The notes: a model not told the origin generated them from the letters alone. Counted from the first letter of the stretch, positions 47,477-57,322 are shown. The stretch: 64,000 bases of DNA from Candidatus Gastranaerophilales bacterium (GCA_944325875.1 CALVBU010000001.1:62001-126000); one strand, 5' to 3'. Made by a program: numbers and translations.

Positions 47477-48760
47477 ATGCAATTTTTAGATAAAACAAAA
47501 ATAAGAATAGTATCAGGACGTGGCGGCAACGGAATGGTTGCTTGGCGAAGAGAAAAATATGTAGATAAAGGTGGCCCTGCCGGAGGCGACGGAGGTAAAG
47601 GCGGAGATGTCTATTTAATTGCAGATAAAAATATGTCCACATTAATGGACTTCAAATACAAATCCGTATTCAAAGCAGAAAGCGGAGAAAACGGTGGTAT
47701 CAAAAACTGTCACGGACGTTGGGCAAAAGACTTATATATAAAAGTTCCTGTCGGTACAGTGGTTAAAGATGTTAAGACCGGAAATATAATTGCAGACTTA
47801 ACTGAACATGAACAAAAAGTTTTAGTTGCAAAAGGCGGAAGAGGCGGAAGAGGTAATGCAAGATTTGCTACAGCTCAAAAAAGAGCGCCTCAGTTCTGCG
47901 AGCCAGGAGAACCGCCAATTGAAAGAGAATTAATACTCGAACTTAAACTTATCGCAGATGTCGGACTTCTTGGTATGCCTAATGCAGGTAAATCAACATT
48001 TATAAGCAGAATAAGTTCAGCAAAACCTAAAATTGCGGATTATCCATTCACAACGCTTATTCCAAATCTTGGAGTTGTGAAAAAACCTTCCGGAGACGGT
48101 TATGTTGTTGCAGATATTCCAGGACTCATAGAAGGTGCATCAGAAGGTGTGGGACTCGGACACGACTTCTTGCGTCACGTAGAAAGATGTCGTTTTCTTG
48201 TACATATCGTTGATACAACAGAAGCTGATCCAATCAGCAATTACGAAAAAATCAATTTAGAACTTTCTAAACACTCTGAGAAATTAGGAAATCTATATCA
48301 AATTGTTGCTCTTAATAAGATTGATTCAATTGATGATGACAGAAAAAAAGAATTGTATGAAGAATTTAAGAAAAAATCTAATGATGTATTCTTAATTTCG
48401 GCCGTTACTGGTGAAAATATTGATTCACTACTTAATCTTATGGCAATAAAAGTTGATGAAATCGAAAAACCAGTCTCTGACATTATTGTCAAAGAGGATT
48501 TAGAAGCTTACAATAACGATGACAGCGCATTTGAAATTACCAAAGTTGCAAAAGATACATTTGTAATAGTTGGTGGCAAAATAGGCAGACTCGCACAAGT
48601 TACAGATGAAAGAAATACAGAACAAGTAATAAGATTTCAAAATATCCTTACAGGCATGGGCGTATTTGATAAATTAAAATCAATGGGTGTCAAAGATGGA
48701 GATACCATAATTGTCGGACATCTAGAATTTGCCTATTACGCTGATGAATTTTACGGATAA
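47477..48760 (+). CDS. obg: GTPase Obg/CgtA
   Basis: The 427-residue GTPase has the glycine-rich Obg domain (residues 1-158, with GGKGGDVY and GGRGGRGN), a GTPase domain with G1 GMPNAGKST near residue 167, DIPGLIEGA and NKID, and a C-terminal OCT domain from about residue 350. It acts in large ribosomal subunit assembly and stress control. AAGGGA precedes the ATG. The intergenic space to tsaD is only 39 bases, so both promoters share it. Confidence 0.97.
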   Translation: MQFLDKTKIRIVSGRGGNGMVAWRREKYVDKGGPAGGDGGKGGDVYLIADKNMSTLMDFKYKSVFKAESGENGGIKNCHGRWAKDLYIKVPVGTVVKDVKTGNIIADLTEHEQKVLVAKGGRGGRGNARFATAQKRAPQFCEPGEPPIERELILELKLIADVGLLGMPNAGKSTFISRISSAKPKIADYPFTTLIPNLGVVKKPSGDGYVVADIPGLIEGASEGVGLGHDFLRHVERCRFLVHIVDTTEADPISNYEKINLELSKHSEKLGNLYQIVALNKIDSIDDDRKKELYEEFKKKSNDVFLISAVTGENIDSLLNLMAIKVDEIEKPVSDIIVKEDLEAYNNDDSAFEITKVAKDTFVIVGGKIGRLAQVTDERNTEQVIRFQNILTGMGVFDKLKSMGVKDGDTIIVGHLEFAYYADEFYG

Positions 48761-48797
48761 TAGCAAAATTTTTCTTGTTCAAGTTTTACCCTAAAAG

Positions 48798-49910
48798 ATG
48801 AGTATGAAAATTTCTAATATAAAAAACTACACAATTACACAATTTAAAGCGTCAAATAAAAGTAATCAAAATGAGCAGAAGTCAAAAGATAAAAGTAACT
48901 CAACAAAAACTGCAATATACATCGGAAGTGCTGCTGCATTGAGTCTTGCTGCTTATTTTATATTAAAAAAGCCTAAAAAAATAAAAACAATGTTAACTTC
49001 TACAGAAAAGATAAACCCTACAGAAAATCCAAAGCCAAAAGTTAAAGATCCGGAAGTGGCTAATATTAATAAAGAAGAAACATTAAAACCTGTTGAACCT
49101 AGTGAAACTAAAGATAAAATAGACCAAACAGCACTTACCCCAAATCCTGAATTAAAACCAAATGTAGACCCGCTACCATATAATCCTGAAATATCCAAAG
49201 TTGAAGATTTTAAACCTTATTTTGACGGCGACTTTGAAATTCAGAAAAAAGAATCAAAGAATGCAAATACAACAACATACATTCAAAAAAGTGAGAATGA
49301 AACCTTCAAAGACATTTTAGTATTTTCAAAAGAAAATAAACTATTGCGCAGAATAACTCAATATTTTAATAAAAATGGACAGATGTGGTCAAGAGTTTAT
49401 CAAGGTGATGAATCTAAAATATTAGAAAACCCTAAAAATTTTCCAAAAAGCATCTATGACTCAGATTTTTTGGTAAAAGAATTTTCAGGAGAAGCAAAAC
49501 AACCTCTTGGGCAAAGTGATATTAGTGAAGGTTACGAAAGACTTACTAGAGTGGCTAAACCTGATGGCACAGCTAAAACATATCAGGGATTCTTTAATAA
49601 AAATAAAAGATTACACGATTATACAATCTACTACGAAAAATTTAACAACAACTTGGGTTGTTTTGATAGAATACACGAATCTCAGCCTGACTATGTTATA
49701 AAATATAATTATGCCTATAACAAAGATGGCAAAATTTCTGCAATCGCTAAACAAGATATTTTAAAAGATAATAACTGGCATGGAGTTTATCAAAATAATG
49801 GATTTGATGGATTTCCGATGTTTGTAGATCTTAAAGACGGCAAAGGATTTAATGAATTTAAAGGGAATCTTGATATGAAATACCCTGAATTTAATCCTGA
49901 TAACTTCTAA
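48798..49910 (+). CDS. Unknown single-pass F-x-x-tag protein
   Basis: The 370-residue protein begins MSMKISNIKNYTITQFKASN, similar to the N-terminal tags elsewhere (F16-K-A18). A polar Lys/Asn/Ser linker leads into one membrane segment (about 39-57) and a KKPKK anchor. A Pro/Glu/Lys-rich spacer (70-135) and a C-terminal domain with repeated Tyr-rich strands (FDGDFEIQKKESK, RIHESQPDYVIKYNYAYNKDGKIS) follow. The second half resembles the YD/MORN-like repeat style but is not assigned. The ATG may be the third codon; the ribosome site is weak. Confidence 0.65.
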   Translation: MSMKISNIKNYTITQFKASNKSNQNEQKSKDKSNSTKTAIYIGSAAALSLAAYFILKKPKKIKTMLTSTEKINPTENPKPKVKDPEVANINKEETLKPVEPSETKDKIDQTALTPNPELKPNVDPLPYNPEISKVEDFKPYFDGDFEIQKKESKNANTTTYIQKSENETFKDILVFSKENKLLRRITQYFNKNGQMWSRVYQGDESKILENPKNFPKSIYDSDFLVKEFSGEAKQPLGQSDISEGYERLTRVAKPDGTAKTYQGFFNKNKRLHDYTIYYEKFNNNLGCFDRIHESQPDYVIKYNYAYNKDGKISAIAKQDILKDNNWHGVYQNNGFDGFPMFVDLKDGKGFNEFKGNLDMKYPEFNPDNF

Positions 49911-49966
49911 ATTTGATATTGCATTTTAGGCTAACCTAAGGTAAAATTAGTTAAAAAGGGGATATT

Positions 49967-51277
49967 ATGAAGTGCTATAAATCTAAATGGATATTGACAT
50001 CTGAGGATCAAGTTCTTGAAGATATGGCTCTTGTCGTAGACGAGGGTAAAATTATCGACATCATACCTAACAGTCAAGTTAATTTTGAAGAAAAATATGT
50101 AAAAGAGCTTGGGAATGCAGTAATCACTCCTGGATTTATCGATTTATTGACTCAGTTTCAATACACTGATGAAAACAGCACAACAGCCCAAGGACTAAAA
50201 AATAAAATTAAAAAATTCTTCATCAACCTTAATGAAAAATATACTTTTGCAGGCGTTTCTCAAAACTCATATTCACGCAAATGGGCGAACATACTCGCAA
50301 AATATTTTGTGATGGACAGAAACCAAAAGATTAAATCTTTTGAAGATGGCGTAAATCTTTCAATAAAAGCCGGTACTACCTGTGTTGCTCAGGTATCAAA
50401 AGAGTTTAAATATTTTGACGTTATAAATAAAATGCCGATCAAAACATACCTTTTCTTTGAAGTGTTTGCTGACACTTCTATGAAAAGTAAAAAACAATTC
50501 AAAGAAATACGTGCAAAAGTAGAAGACCTAGTTATGCACAAAGGCGAAAATACTCATATAGGCATAATGCTTAACTCAATATCAGGAGTTCATAAAAAAT
50601 TATGGGAATTATTCTCTAAATACTGCAGAAAGCATAATATGCTTTTAATGACAAGATTCGCTGAATCTAAAGATGAAATCGAATGGCTTGAACACAATTT
50701 TTCTGATATTGATTTACTTCACAAGTTTATGGGTATGAGAAAAATTACACCATACGAAAAAGATTTAAATCCTGTAGATTACCTTAACAACTTAAAGGTA
50801 TTAACAAAAAAAGTAATTGTAGCTAACGCCAATTATACAAATGAAGAAGAATTAGAAGCACTTGCTCAAACCGGTGTAAAATTCATCTATCAGCCATCTT
50901 ATAATGAAGAAATTTGCGGTAGAGGATATTCACTAAAAACAATTTTAAAATATTTCCCGCAAAACTTTGGCTTCTCAACGCAAAGCTTTAAGTCTGATAA
51001 GGACTACAGCCTTCTAAAAGAAGCAGTGGAAGCAAACAAAGATGGAGACTTAGACGTAGTAGAACTAATTAAATATTTAACTATTTATCCTGCGAGAATT
51101 CTAAGATTAGACAATTCAACAGGTTCTATAAAAATAGGAAAATGCGCAGACTTCAACGTATTCAAACTTGAAGACGGAGAAGATTACAGAGATTTAGTAA
51201 AAAAACACAGCCCTTACGCGACTTATGCTAACGGCAGAAAACTTGTTAAAAGAGGAGATATCAGGTACACATTATGA
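49967..51277 (+). CDS. Amidohydrolase-fold protein lacking all metal ligands
   Basis: The 436-residue protein aligns along its length with ATZ/TRZ/SsnA-type amidohydrolases (PGFIDxHxH, HLAETxxE, LAHCVxLS, GTDG). Each metal-binding residue is replaced: the first His pair by Leu61 and Gln63, the HLAE His by Arg230, the AHC His by Asn287 and the final Asp by Gln339. The end IGKCADFNVFKLEDG is normal for the family. It should be catalytically dead as a metal hydrolase and may be a binding or scaffold protein. It overlaps yjbQ by four bases, so the two are coupled. Confidence 0.85.
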   Translation: MKCYKSKWILTSEDQVLEDMALVVDEGKIIDIIPNSQVNFEEKYVKELGNAVITPGFIDLLTQFQYTDENSTTAQGLKNKIKKFFINLNEKYTFAGVSQNSYSRKWANILAKYFVMDRNQKIKSFEDGVNLSIKAGTTCVAQVSKEFKYFDVINKMPIKTYLFFEVFADTSMKSKKQFKEIRAKVEDLVMHKGENTHIGIMLNSISGVHKKLWELFSKYCRKHNMLLMTRFAESKDEIEWLEHNFSDIDLLHKFMGMRKITPYEKDLNPVDYLNNLKVLTKKVIVANANYTNEEELEALAQTGVKFIYQPSYNEEICGRGYSLKTILKYFPQNFGFSTQSFKSDKDYSLLKEAVEANKDGDLDVVELIKYLTIYPARILRLDNSTGSIKIGKCADFNVFKLEDGEDYRDLVKKHSPYATYANGRKLVKRGDIRYTL

Positions 51278-51690
51278 CAGTAATTAATGAAAAATTTATT
51301 GTTCATACTAAAGGAAATACCGAAATAAAAGATATAACAAGACAAGTCCAAAATGCTGTGTATAAGCACAATTTACAAAATGCAGTTGTTCATGTCTATG
51401 TTGCAGGTAGCACTGTCTCTATCACTAATATCGAATATGAACCAGGACTTTTAAAAGATTTTCCAGAAGCTCTTGATAAAATTGCACCTGTTGAAAAAGA
51501 ATATCATCACGATGAGACCTGGCACGATGGAAATGGTTATGCCCACGTCAGAGCCTCAATTGTGGGGAATAATACAACCGTTCCTCTTATAGATGGCGCA
51601 CTCCAACTTGGGCAATGGCAACAAATAGTCCTTGTGGATTTTGACAACAAAGCAAGAACAAGAACTGTCTATGTTCAAATACTGTACTAA
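51274..51690 (+). CDS. yjbQ: YjbQ-family protein (UPF0047)
   Basis: The 138-residue protein has the family signature HDETWHDGNGYAHVRASIVG, then VPLIDGALQLGQWQQIVLVDFD. YjbQ has weak thiamine-phosphate synthase activity in E. coli, but its real role is unsettled. It starts at the last bases of the preceding amidohydrolase-like gene. Its stop overlaps that of the convergent XRE gene by sharing CTAA. Confidence 0.92.
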   Translation: MTVINEKFIVHTKGNTEIKDITRQVQNAVYKHNLQNAVVHVYVAGSTVSITNIEYEPGLLKDFPEALDKIAPVEKEYHHDETWHDGNGYAHVRASIVGNNTTVPLIDGALQLGQWQQIVLVDFDNKARTRTVYVQILY

Positions 51691-51908
51691 TCTCTAAATT
51701 TTAAAAGAGTTTCAATATCTACCCCAAGAGCATTAGCAAGCTCAAGAATTTTGCCTAATGACATATTTTGACGTCCACACTCAATACAGGCAATATAATT
51801 TTGACTTTTATCAACCAATTCTGCAAGCTTTTCCTGAGTCAAGTCTTTTTTAATACGCTCTATTTTAACATTTTTGCCAAACTTCTTTAACAATTCTTGC
51901 TTATTCAT
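51687..51908 (-). CDS. XRE-family transcriptional regulator
   Basis: The 73-residue protein is one Cro/CI helix-turn-helix (KNVKIERIKKDLTQEKLAELVDKSQNYIACIECGRQNMSL). TATAAT (51922-51917) lies eight bases before the ATG at 51908, with no Shine-Dalgarno, so the message is probably leaderless. It is divergent from a pilin-like gene, with repeats between. It is similar in size and fold, but not closely in sequence, to the XRE protein at 34774-34995. Confidence 0.88.
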   Translation of the reverse strand: MNKQELLKKFGKNVKIERIKKDLTQEKLAELVDKSQNYIACIECGRQNMSLGKILELANALGVDIETLLKFRD

Positions 51909-51928
51909 AAGTAATAATTATACAAAGT

Positions 51929-51957
51929 TTGACTTATAACTTCTATTGACTTATAGT
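51929..51957 (+). promoter_or_regulatory. Promoter of the pilin-like gene with repeat-embedded boxes
   Basis: TTGACT (51929-51934), 17-base spacer, TATAGT (51952-51957). The direct repeat TTGACTTATA occurs at 51929-51938 and 51946-51955, so the two copies overlap the -35 and -10 boxes. Further TTATAG copies lie just downstream. A repressor bound to the repeats would block this promoter. Confidence 0.5.
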
Positions 51958-51995
51958 GTTTAATATATAAGTTATAGGTTATAGTTAGGAGGGTT

Positions 51996-52670
51996 ATGAG
52001 TAAAAATGCATTTACGTTAGCTGAGGTGCTAATAACATTAGGGATAATCGGAATAGTAGCAGCAATGACATTACCGACTCTTGTTAACAGAACAAGACAG
52101 AAAGAACTAGAAACAGGATTCAAAAAACAATATACGCTTTTACAGCAAGCCGTCATGAGTATAAGTTATGAAGATAATTTACCATTTGAGCGAAATAGCT
52201 ATGGTGCAAAATTTAAAAAAAGACTCGCCGAAAAATATAAAGCAACAAAAGATTGCGGAGCAATAAATAATAATACAGGTTGTGTTATTAATAATGAAGA
52301 TAGCACCTTTACATACTACAAAACCTTGAATGGAAATACTCTAAGTAGGATGTATTTTGATGATGGAGGATTCATTACAATTGAAGGTACAACATTTTTC
52401 ATAGAACAAGGTGCGCAATCAAGCGATACCGGCTATTTAGTTTCAATAGATGTGAATGGGTACAAGAAAAAGCCTAACTTAATGGGATATGACTTTTTTA
52501 TGTTTCAAATAACAAAAGAGGGAAAGGTATTACCTATGGGCTCAGAAAAAACTTATTGGGCAGATGAAAAAGAAGAATATTGCTCTAAAACATCAAGCTC
52601 CAGCATCAATGGTTTTACCTGTGCTTATTATGCAGCAACAGACGAAGATTACTTTAAAAACCTGCATTAA
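51996..52670 (+). CDS. Type IV pilin-like / pseudopilin protein
   Basis: The 224-residue protein begins MSKNA-FTLAEVLITLGIIGIVAAMTLPTLVN, with the prepilin site (Ala -1, Phe +1, Glu +5) and assembly helix. The globular domain differs from the other three pilin-like proteins and has several cysteines near the end (EEYCSKT, FTCAYY). AGGAGGG precedes the ATG. It is divergent from an XRE gene. A minor pilin or surface-adhesin-type role is possible but not shown. Confidence 0.88.
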   Translation: MSKNAFTLAEVLITLGIIGIVAAMTLPTLVNRTRQKELETGFKKQYTLLQQAVMSISYEDNLPFERNSYGAKFKKRLAEKYKATKDCGAINNNTGCVINNEDSTFTYYKTLNGNTLSRMYFDDGGFITIEGTTFFIEQGAQSSDTGYLVSIDVNGYKKKPNLMGYDFFMFQITKEGKVLPMGSEKTYWADEKEEYCSKTSSSSINGFTCAYYAATDEDYFKNLH

Positions 52671-52678
52671 AAACACTC

Positions 52679-52707
52679 TTGTAATTAATTTATGTTCCTG
52701 ATAAAAT
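52679..52707 (+). promoter_or_regulatory. Promoter of gpmI
   Basis: TTGTAA (52679-52684), 17-base spacer, TAAAAT (52702-52707) preceded by the extended -10 bases TGA. Confidence 0.5.
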
Positions 52708-52744
52708 CATAGCATTGTAAAAAATCACTAGAGGGGATATAGAT

Positions 52745-54271
52745 ATGAGTAAAAGAGTTTTATTGTGTATTATGGATGGCTGGGGTATTAGTAAAAATCA
52801 CCCTGAATATGATGCAACTAAACTTGCTCAACCAATACATGTTGACGCATTAGAAAAAGATTACCCATCAATCACTATTCATGCAGATGGTGAATACGTA
52901 GGATTACCGGAAGGTCAAATGGGTAATAGTGAAGTAGGTCACCTTAATCTTGGTGCTGGAAGAATTGTTTATCAAGATCTTTCTAAAATTAACAGAGCTA
53001 TCAAAGACGGTTCTTTCTTTAAAAATGAAAGATTTTTAATGGCAATTAATCACGCTAAGAAAAATGACTCAGCTCTTCACATTTTTGGACTTGTGTCAAC
53101 AGGCGGAGTTCACTCATCACTTGACCACGTTATGGCACTTATTAAATTAGCTGCTGACGAAGGTTTGAAAAAAGTTTATGTACATGCATTCTTAGACGGA
53201 CGTGACACACCACCTCAAAGTGCTTGCACATACTTAGAAAAAGTAGAAGAAGAATTAAAGAAATACAATCTTCCTCCTGTTGCAACAATTATCGGAAGAT
53301 ACTATATAATGGATAGAGATAATCGTTGGGACAGAGTAGAAAAAGGATACAATGCTTTATTACTAGGTGAAGGCGAATATAGCTCATCAGCTTGTGATGG
53401 AGTAAAAGAATCTTATGCAAGAGGCGACAATGATGAATTTGTACTTCCAACAGTAATTGGCGGAGAAGAAAGCAGAATTCATGATAATGACGCTATAATT
53501 TTCTTTAACTACAGACCTGATAGAGCAAGAGAAATTTCAAAAGCTCTTATGTTTGAAGATTTCGATGGTTTTAACAGAAAGAAAGTTCTAAACAACATTT
53601 GCTATGTTACAATGACAAGCTACAATGAAGATTTCACATTCCCAGTAGCATTCCCTAAAGAAAAACTTGTAAACATTCTAGGCGATGTTTTGGAAGCAAA
53701 CGGCATAAAGCAATTCAGAACTGCAGAAACAGAAAAATACGCTCACGTTACATTCTTCTTTAACGGCGGAATTGATGAGCCACAAGCTCATGAAACAAGA
53801 GTTTTGGTACCATCACCAAAAGTTGCAACTTATGATATGCAACCTGAAATGAGTGCTCCAGAAGTTTGTGACAATGTATTAAAAGCTATCGAAAACCCTG
53901 AATATGGATTCATTTTAGTAAACTTTGCAAACCCTGATATGGTAGGTCATACAGGTGTTATCGAGGCGGCAACTAAGGCTTGTCACGTAGTTGATGAATG
54001 CGTAGGTAAAATTGCCGAAGCTTGTAAGAAAAATGATATCGTTATGCTTCTTACAGCTGACCACGGCAACAGCGAAGTTATGGTAAATGCTGAAACAAAC
54101 AAACCTCAAACAGCTCACACTACAAATAAAGTTCCATTTGTAGTAATCAATGGACCAAAAGATCTTCAGTTAAAAGAAGATGGAGCATTATGCAACATTG
54201 CACCAACTGTACTTCAGCTTCTTGAGATTAAAAAACCTGAAGAAATGGATTGTGAATCACTAATAAAATAA
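52745..54271 (+). CDS. gpmI: 2,3-bisphosphoglycerate-independent phosphoglycerate mutase
   Basis: The 508-residue Mn-dependent enzyme has the catalytic Ser62 in GQMGNSEVGHLNLGAGR, the substrate motif DGRDTPPQS, GRYYIMDRDNRWDR and late metal ligands (NFANPDMVGHTG, LLTADHGNSE). It interconverts 3- and 2-phosphoglycerate in glycolysis. AGGGG precedes the ATG. Nineteen bases separate it from the helicase gene, suggesting co-transcription. Confidence 0.97.
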   Translation: MSKRVLLCIMDGWGISKNHPEYDATKLAQPIHVDALEKDYPSITIHADGEYVGLPEGQMGNSEVGHLNLGAGRIVYQDLSKINRAIKDGSFFKNERFLMAINHAKKNDSALHIFGLVSTGGVHSSLDHVMALIKLAADEGLKKVYVHAFLDGRDTPPQSACTYLEKVEEELKKYNLPPVATIIGRYYIMDRDNRWDRVEKGYNALLLGEGEYSSSACDGVKESYARGDNDEFVLPTVIGGEESRIHDNDAIIFFNYRPDRAREISKALMFEDFDGFNRKKVLNNICYVTMTSYNEDFTFPVAFPKEKLVNILGDVLEANGIKQFRTAETEKYAHVTFFFNGGIDEPQAHETRVLVPSPKVATYDMQPEMSAPEVCDNVLKAIENPEYGFILVNFANPDMVGHTGVIEAATKACHVVDECVGKIAEACKKNDIVMLLTADHGNSEVMVNAETNKPQTAHTTNKVPFVVINGPKDLQLKEDGALCNIAPTVLQLLEIKKPEEMDCESLIK

Positions 54272-54290
54272 ATAGCGAAAGATTGAAAGT

Positions 54291-57260
54291 ATGACAGAAG
54301 AAAACACCTTAAATATAGATTTTGCACTAAAAAAGAATAACATTGATGAATTATTTTTTAACCTTTCAGAAAACCCAGAAGGTTTCAAAAATAAAGATTT
54401 CAGATACACACTGAGTCTTATCTATCAAATTGTAGAAGATGAATTTAAGGATGTTTTTGTAAGCCCACATTCACCGGCTAGAAATACTAATTTTTATTTG
54501 GTAAATGAAAACGGCAAACTTTCGTTTTTCGTCACTCCAACAAACAATTTTGAATATTACCTAAAATCAAAAGGCTCATTATTCCGCTTTAAGTCTCAAG
54601 TTTTGGGAAATGAAGTCGGATATGCAATGAGCCTTGATTTGGTAATGGATTATTTCGGAGGATTTGGAGATATCGTGGATATGGAATCTCTAACTCCGAC
54701 CTTTATCTATATGAATACCCTTGCACACTTTGTTATGAAATTAATTGAAAAATTATATTTCATTCCAACTGTAAAAACTAGGGGTTCAATGTTCAAAATT
54801 GTATATGAGCCAATTATTCCAAACCAACAGGTTGCAAGAATTATCAACCAATTTGAAGAAAATATACCTGAAAAGCTTTTCATAAAAGGTGATAAACCTG
54901 AAAATTTTGTAAATGATTTTATTCATAATTATATGAATTATGTTATTTATAAATTTTTAGGCATTAAGGCATATAAGTTTAAAGATGTAAAATCAGGAAC
55001 TTATATGATAAAAGACCTTGAACAAAAAGCACAAATGAGAGGGGTTGACATTGCAGAAAACATTTCTCAATGGTTCGATGAATTATATCTTGGAAAATAT
55101 GACGTAATCCCATTCTTTAAAATTGATAAAGTTGAAGATGAATTATTCAGACTTAAGGTTTACATCAAAAACCGTAAAACGGACGAAAGCGTCTTAATTG
55201 ATGAGTTGTACCATAAAGATAAAATCTTTGATGCTCAATCTTCTGACATAGCAAGAATTGTTGAAAAACAATTAAATTATGCGATTCGTTATATGCCTGA
55301 ATTAGAAGATTTATTTGAAGATGAAGATAAACTTGCACTAGATTTGAATCTGAACGAAGTATACAAAATAATTACTCAAACTGCATATTATCTTCAAAAA
55401 GCTCAGATTGAAGTTATTCTACCAAAAGAATTGGTAAATATCGTTGTACCAAGAGCTTCTATCAATGCAAAAGTAAAAGCTTCACGTTCTCAAGACTTAG
55501 CTGATTTATTCAACAATACATCATCTTCTAAAATGTCTTTGGAAGATATTCTTGATTTCTCATATGAAATTGCAATCGGTAATGAAAAGATTTCATTAGA
55601 AGAATTTAAAAAACTTGTAGAGAGCAGTAATGGTCTAATCAAATATAAAAATAAATATGTCCTAATTGATAAAGAAGAAAGCAAAAAAATCTTTGAACAG
55701 ATTGCAAAAGCAAACTTCAAATCAATGTCTAGGATGGAATTAATCCATGCATCAATGTCAGGACAATTAGCTCAGTATGAATTTGATTACGATGATGCTT
55801 TTGCTAGAGTAATCCAAGACTTTACCAAACCAATTGAAGTTACACCTCCTGAAACCTTAAAAGGTGAGCTCAGACCATACCAACAAACCGGTTTAAAATG
55901 GTTATGGACTAACGTATCAAAAGGTTTTGGTGTATGTATGGCTGATGATATGGGACTTGGTAAAACCATTCAGATTATCAGTTTAATACTAAAAATGAAA
56001 GAGGAAGGAAATCTCAAAAAACCTGTATTGGTTATTTGCCCTACAACATTGATGGGTAACTGGATGAAAGAATTACAAATGTTTGCCCCAAGTCTTGATG
56101 CTGTAATTTATCACGGAGCAGAAAGAAAACTTGATGTAAATCACGATGTCATTCTTACAACCTATGCAATTATGAGAATTGATGTAGAAGAGTTGAAAAA
56201 ACACACTTGGGGTATGGTAATTGTAGATGAAGCTCAAAACATCAAAAACCCTGATACCGCACAAACTCTTGCTATCAAAACCTTAAAAGCTGAAGTTAAA
56301 GTTGCTATGACAGGTACTCCTGTAGAAAACAGATTAACTGAGTTATGGAGTATCTTTGACTTTATAAACCAAGGATACTTGGGCTCACTAAGAGAATTCC
56401 AAAAAAGCTATGCAATACCTATTGAAAGATTCAAAGAAAATTCTCGTGCAGCTAAATTAAAAATGTCTGTATCACCGTTTGTACTAAGACGTCTTAAAAC
56501 AGACAAACACGTCATTTCCGACTTACCTGAAAAAATGGTACTCAACGAATACTGCTACTTATCTAAACCTCAAGCAGTTCTTTATGAAAAAACTCTTAAT
56601 GAAATGATGGCTAAAATTAGTGAATTTTCTGGTATTAACAGACGAGGAAATATATTCAAACTTATTACAGCCTTGAAACAAATCTGTAACCACCCATATC
56701 AGTTCTTAAAATCAGGTGAAATGAGCAGAGAACTTTCAGGAAAAATGGATAAATGTATTTCGACAGTCCAAAGCATAATTGATAACGGAGAAAAGACTCT
56801 TATCTTTACTCAATATAAAGAAATGGGTGAAATCCTAACAAAAGTAATTACAGAAGAATGCGGTACCGAACCTCTGTTCTTCCACGGTTCACTAACAGTA
56901 CCTCAGCGTGAAGAATTAATTAATAAATTCCAAAACGAAGAAGACTCAAAAGTTATGATTTTATCATTGAAAGCCGGAGGAACAGGTCTAAACTTAACAA
57001 GTGCAACAAATGTAATCCACTATGACTTATGGTGGAACCCTGCGGTTGAAGATCAGGCTACAGATAGAACATATCGTATCGGTCAAGATAAGAACGTAAT
57101 GGTACACAGAATGATTACACTTGGTACTTTTGAAGAAAAAATCGACGAAATGCTAAAAGCTAAGAAAGAACTCGCAGATCTTGCTGTATACGAAGGTGAA
57201 AAGATTATTACAGAGCTTTCAGACGAGGAAATCTACGAAATCTTTACTTTGTCAGCTTAG
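54291..57260 (+). CDS. SNF2/SWI2-family DNA helicase-like ATPase
   Basis: The 989-residue protein has a C-terminal SNF2 motor (about residues 525-985): motif I DDMGLGKT, motif II DEAQ, motif III MTGTPVEN, and later motifs LSLKAGGTGLNLTSA and DQATDRTYRIGQ. Such proteins translocate on double-stranded DNA and remodel protein-DNA complexes such as stalled RNA polymerase. The N-terminal 500 residues match no domain I recognise and contain no SWIM zinc finger or cysteine cluster. It is probably co-transcribed with gpmI; the ribosome site is weak. Confidence 0.93.
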   Translation: MTEENTLNIDFALKKNNIDELFFNLSENPEGFKNKDFRYTLSLIYQIVEDEFKDVFVSPHSPARNTNFYLVNENGKLSFFVTPTNNFEYYLKSKGSLFRFKSQVLGNEVGYAMSLDLVMDYFGGFGDIVDMESLTPTFIYMNTLAHFVMKLIEKLYFIPTVKTRGSMFKIVYEPIIPNQQVARIINQFEENIPEKLFIKGDKPENFVNDFIHNYMNYVIYKFLGIKAYKFKDVKSGTYMIKDLEQKAQMRGVDIAENISQWFDELYLGKYDVIPFFKIDKVEDELFRLKVYIKNRKTDESVLIDELYHKDKIFDAQSSDIARIVEKQLNYAIRYMPELEDLFEDEDKLALDLNLNEVYKIITQTAYYLQKAQIEVILPKELVNIVVPRASINAKVKASRSQDLADLFNNTSSSKMSLEDILDFSYEIAIGNEKISLEEFKKLVESSNGLIKYKNKYVLIDKEESKKIFEQIAKANFKSMSRMELIHASMSGQLAQYEFDYDDAFARVIQDFTKPIEVTPPETLKGELRPYQQTGLKWLWTNVSKGFGVCMADDMGLGKTIQIISLILKMKEEGNLKKPVLVICPTTLMGNWMKELQMFAPSLDAVIYHGAERKLDVNHDVILTTYAIMRIDVEELKKHTWGMVIVDEAQNIKNPDTAQTLAIKTLKAEVKVAMTGTPVENRLTELWSIFDFINQGYLGSLREFQKSYAIPIERFKENSRAAKLKMSVSPFVLRRLKTDKHVISDLPEKMVLNEYCYLSKPQAVLYEKTLNEMMAKISEFSGINRRGNIFKLITALKQICNHPYQFLKSGEMSRELSGKMDKCISTVQSIIDNGEKTLIFTQYKEMGEILTKVITEECGTEPLFFHGSLTVPQREELINKFQNEEDSKVMILSLKAGGTGLNLTSATNVIHYDLWWNPAVEDQATDRTYRIGQDKNVMVHRMITLGTFEEKIDEMLKAKKELADLAVYEGEKIITELSDEEIYEIFTLSA

Positions 57261-57322
57261 TAATCATCTATATTATTTTATTTATCCTAACAAGAAGCTA
57301 ATAAAGAAATTTAATTCATTAC

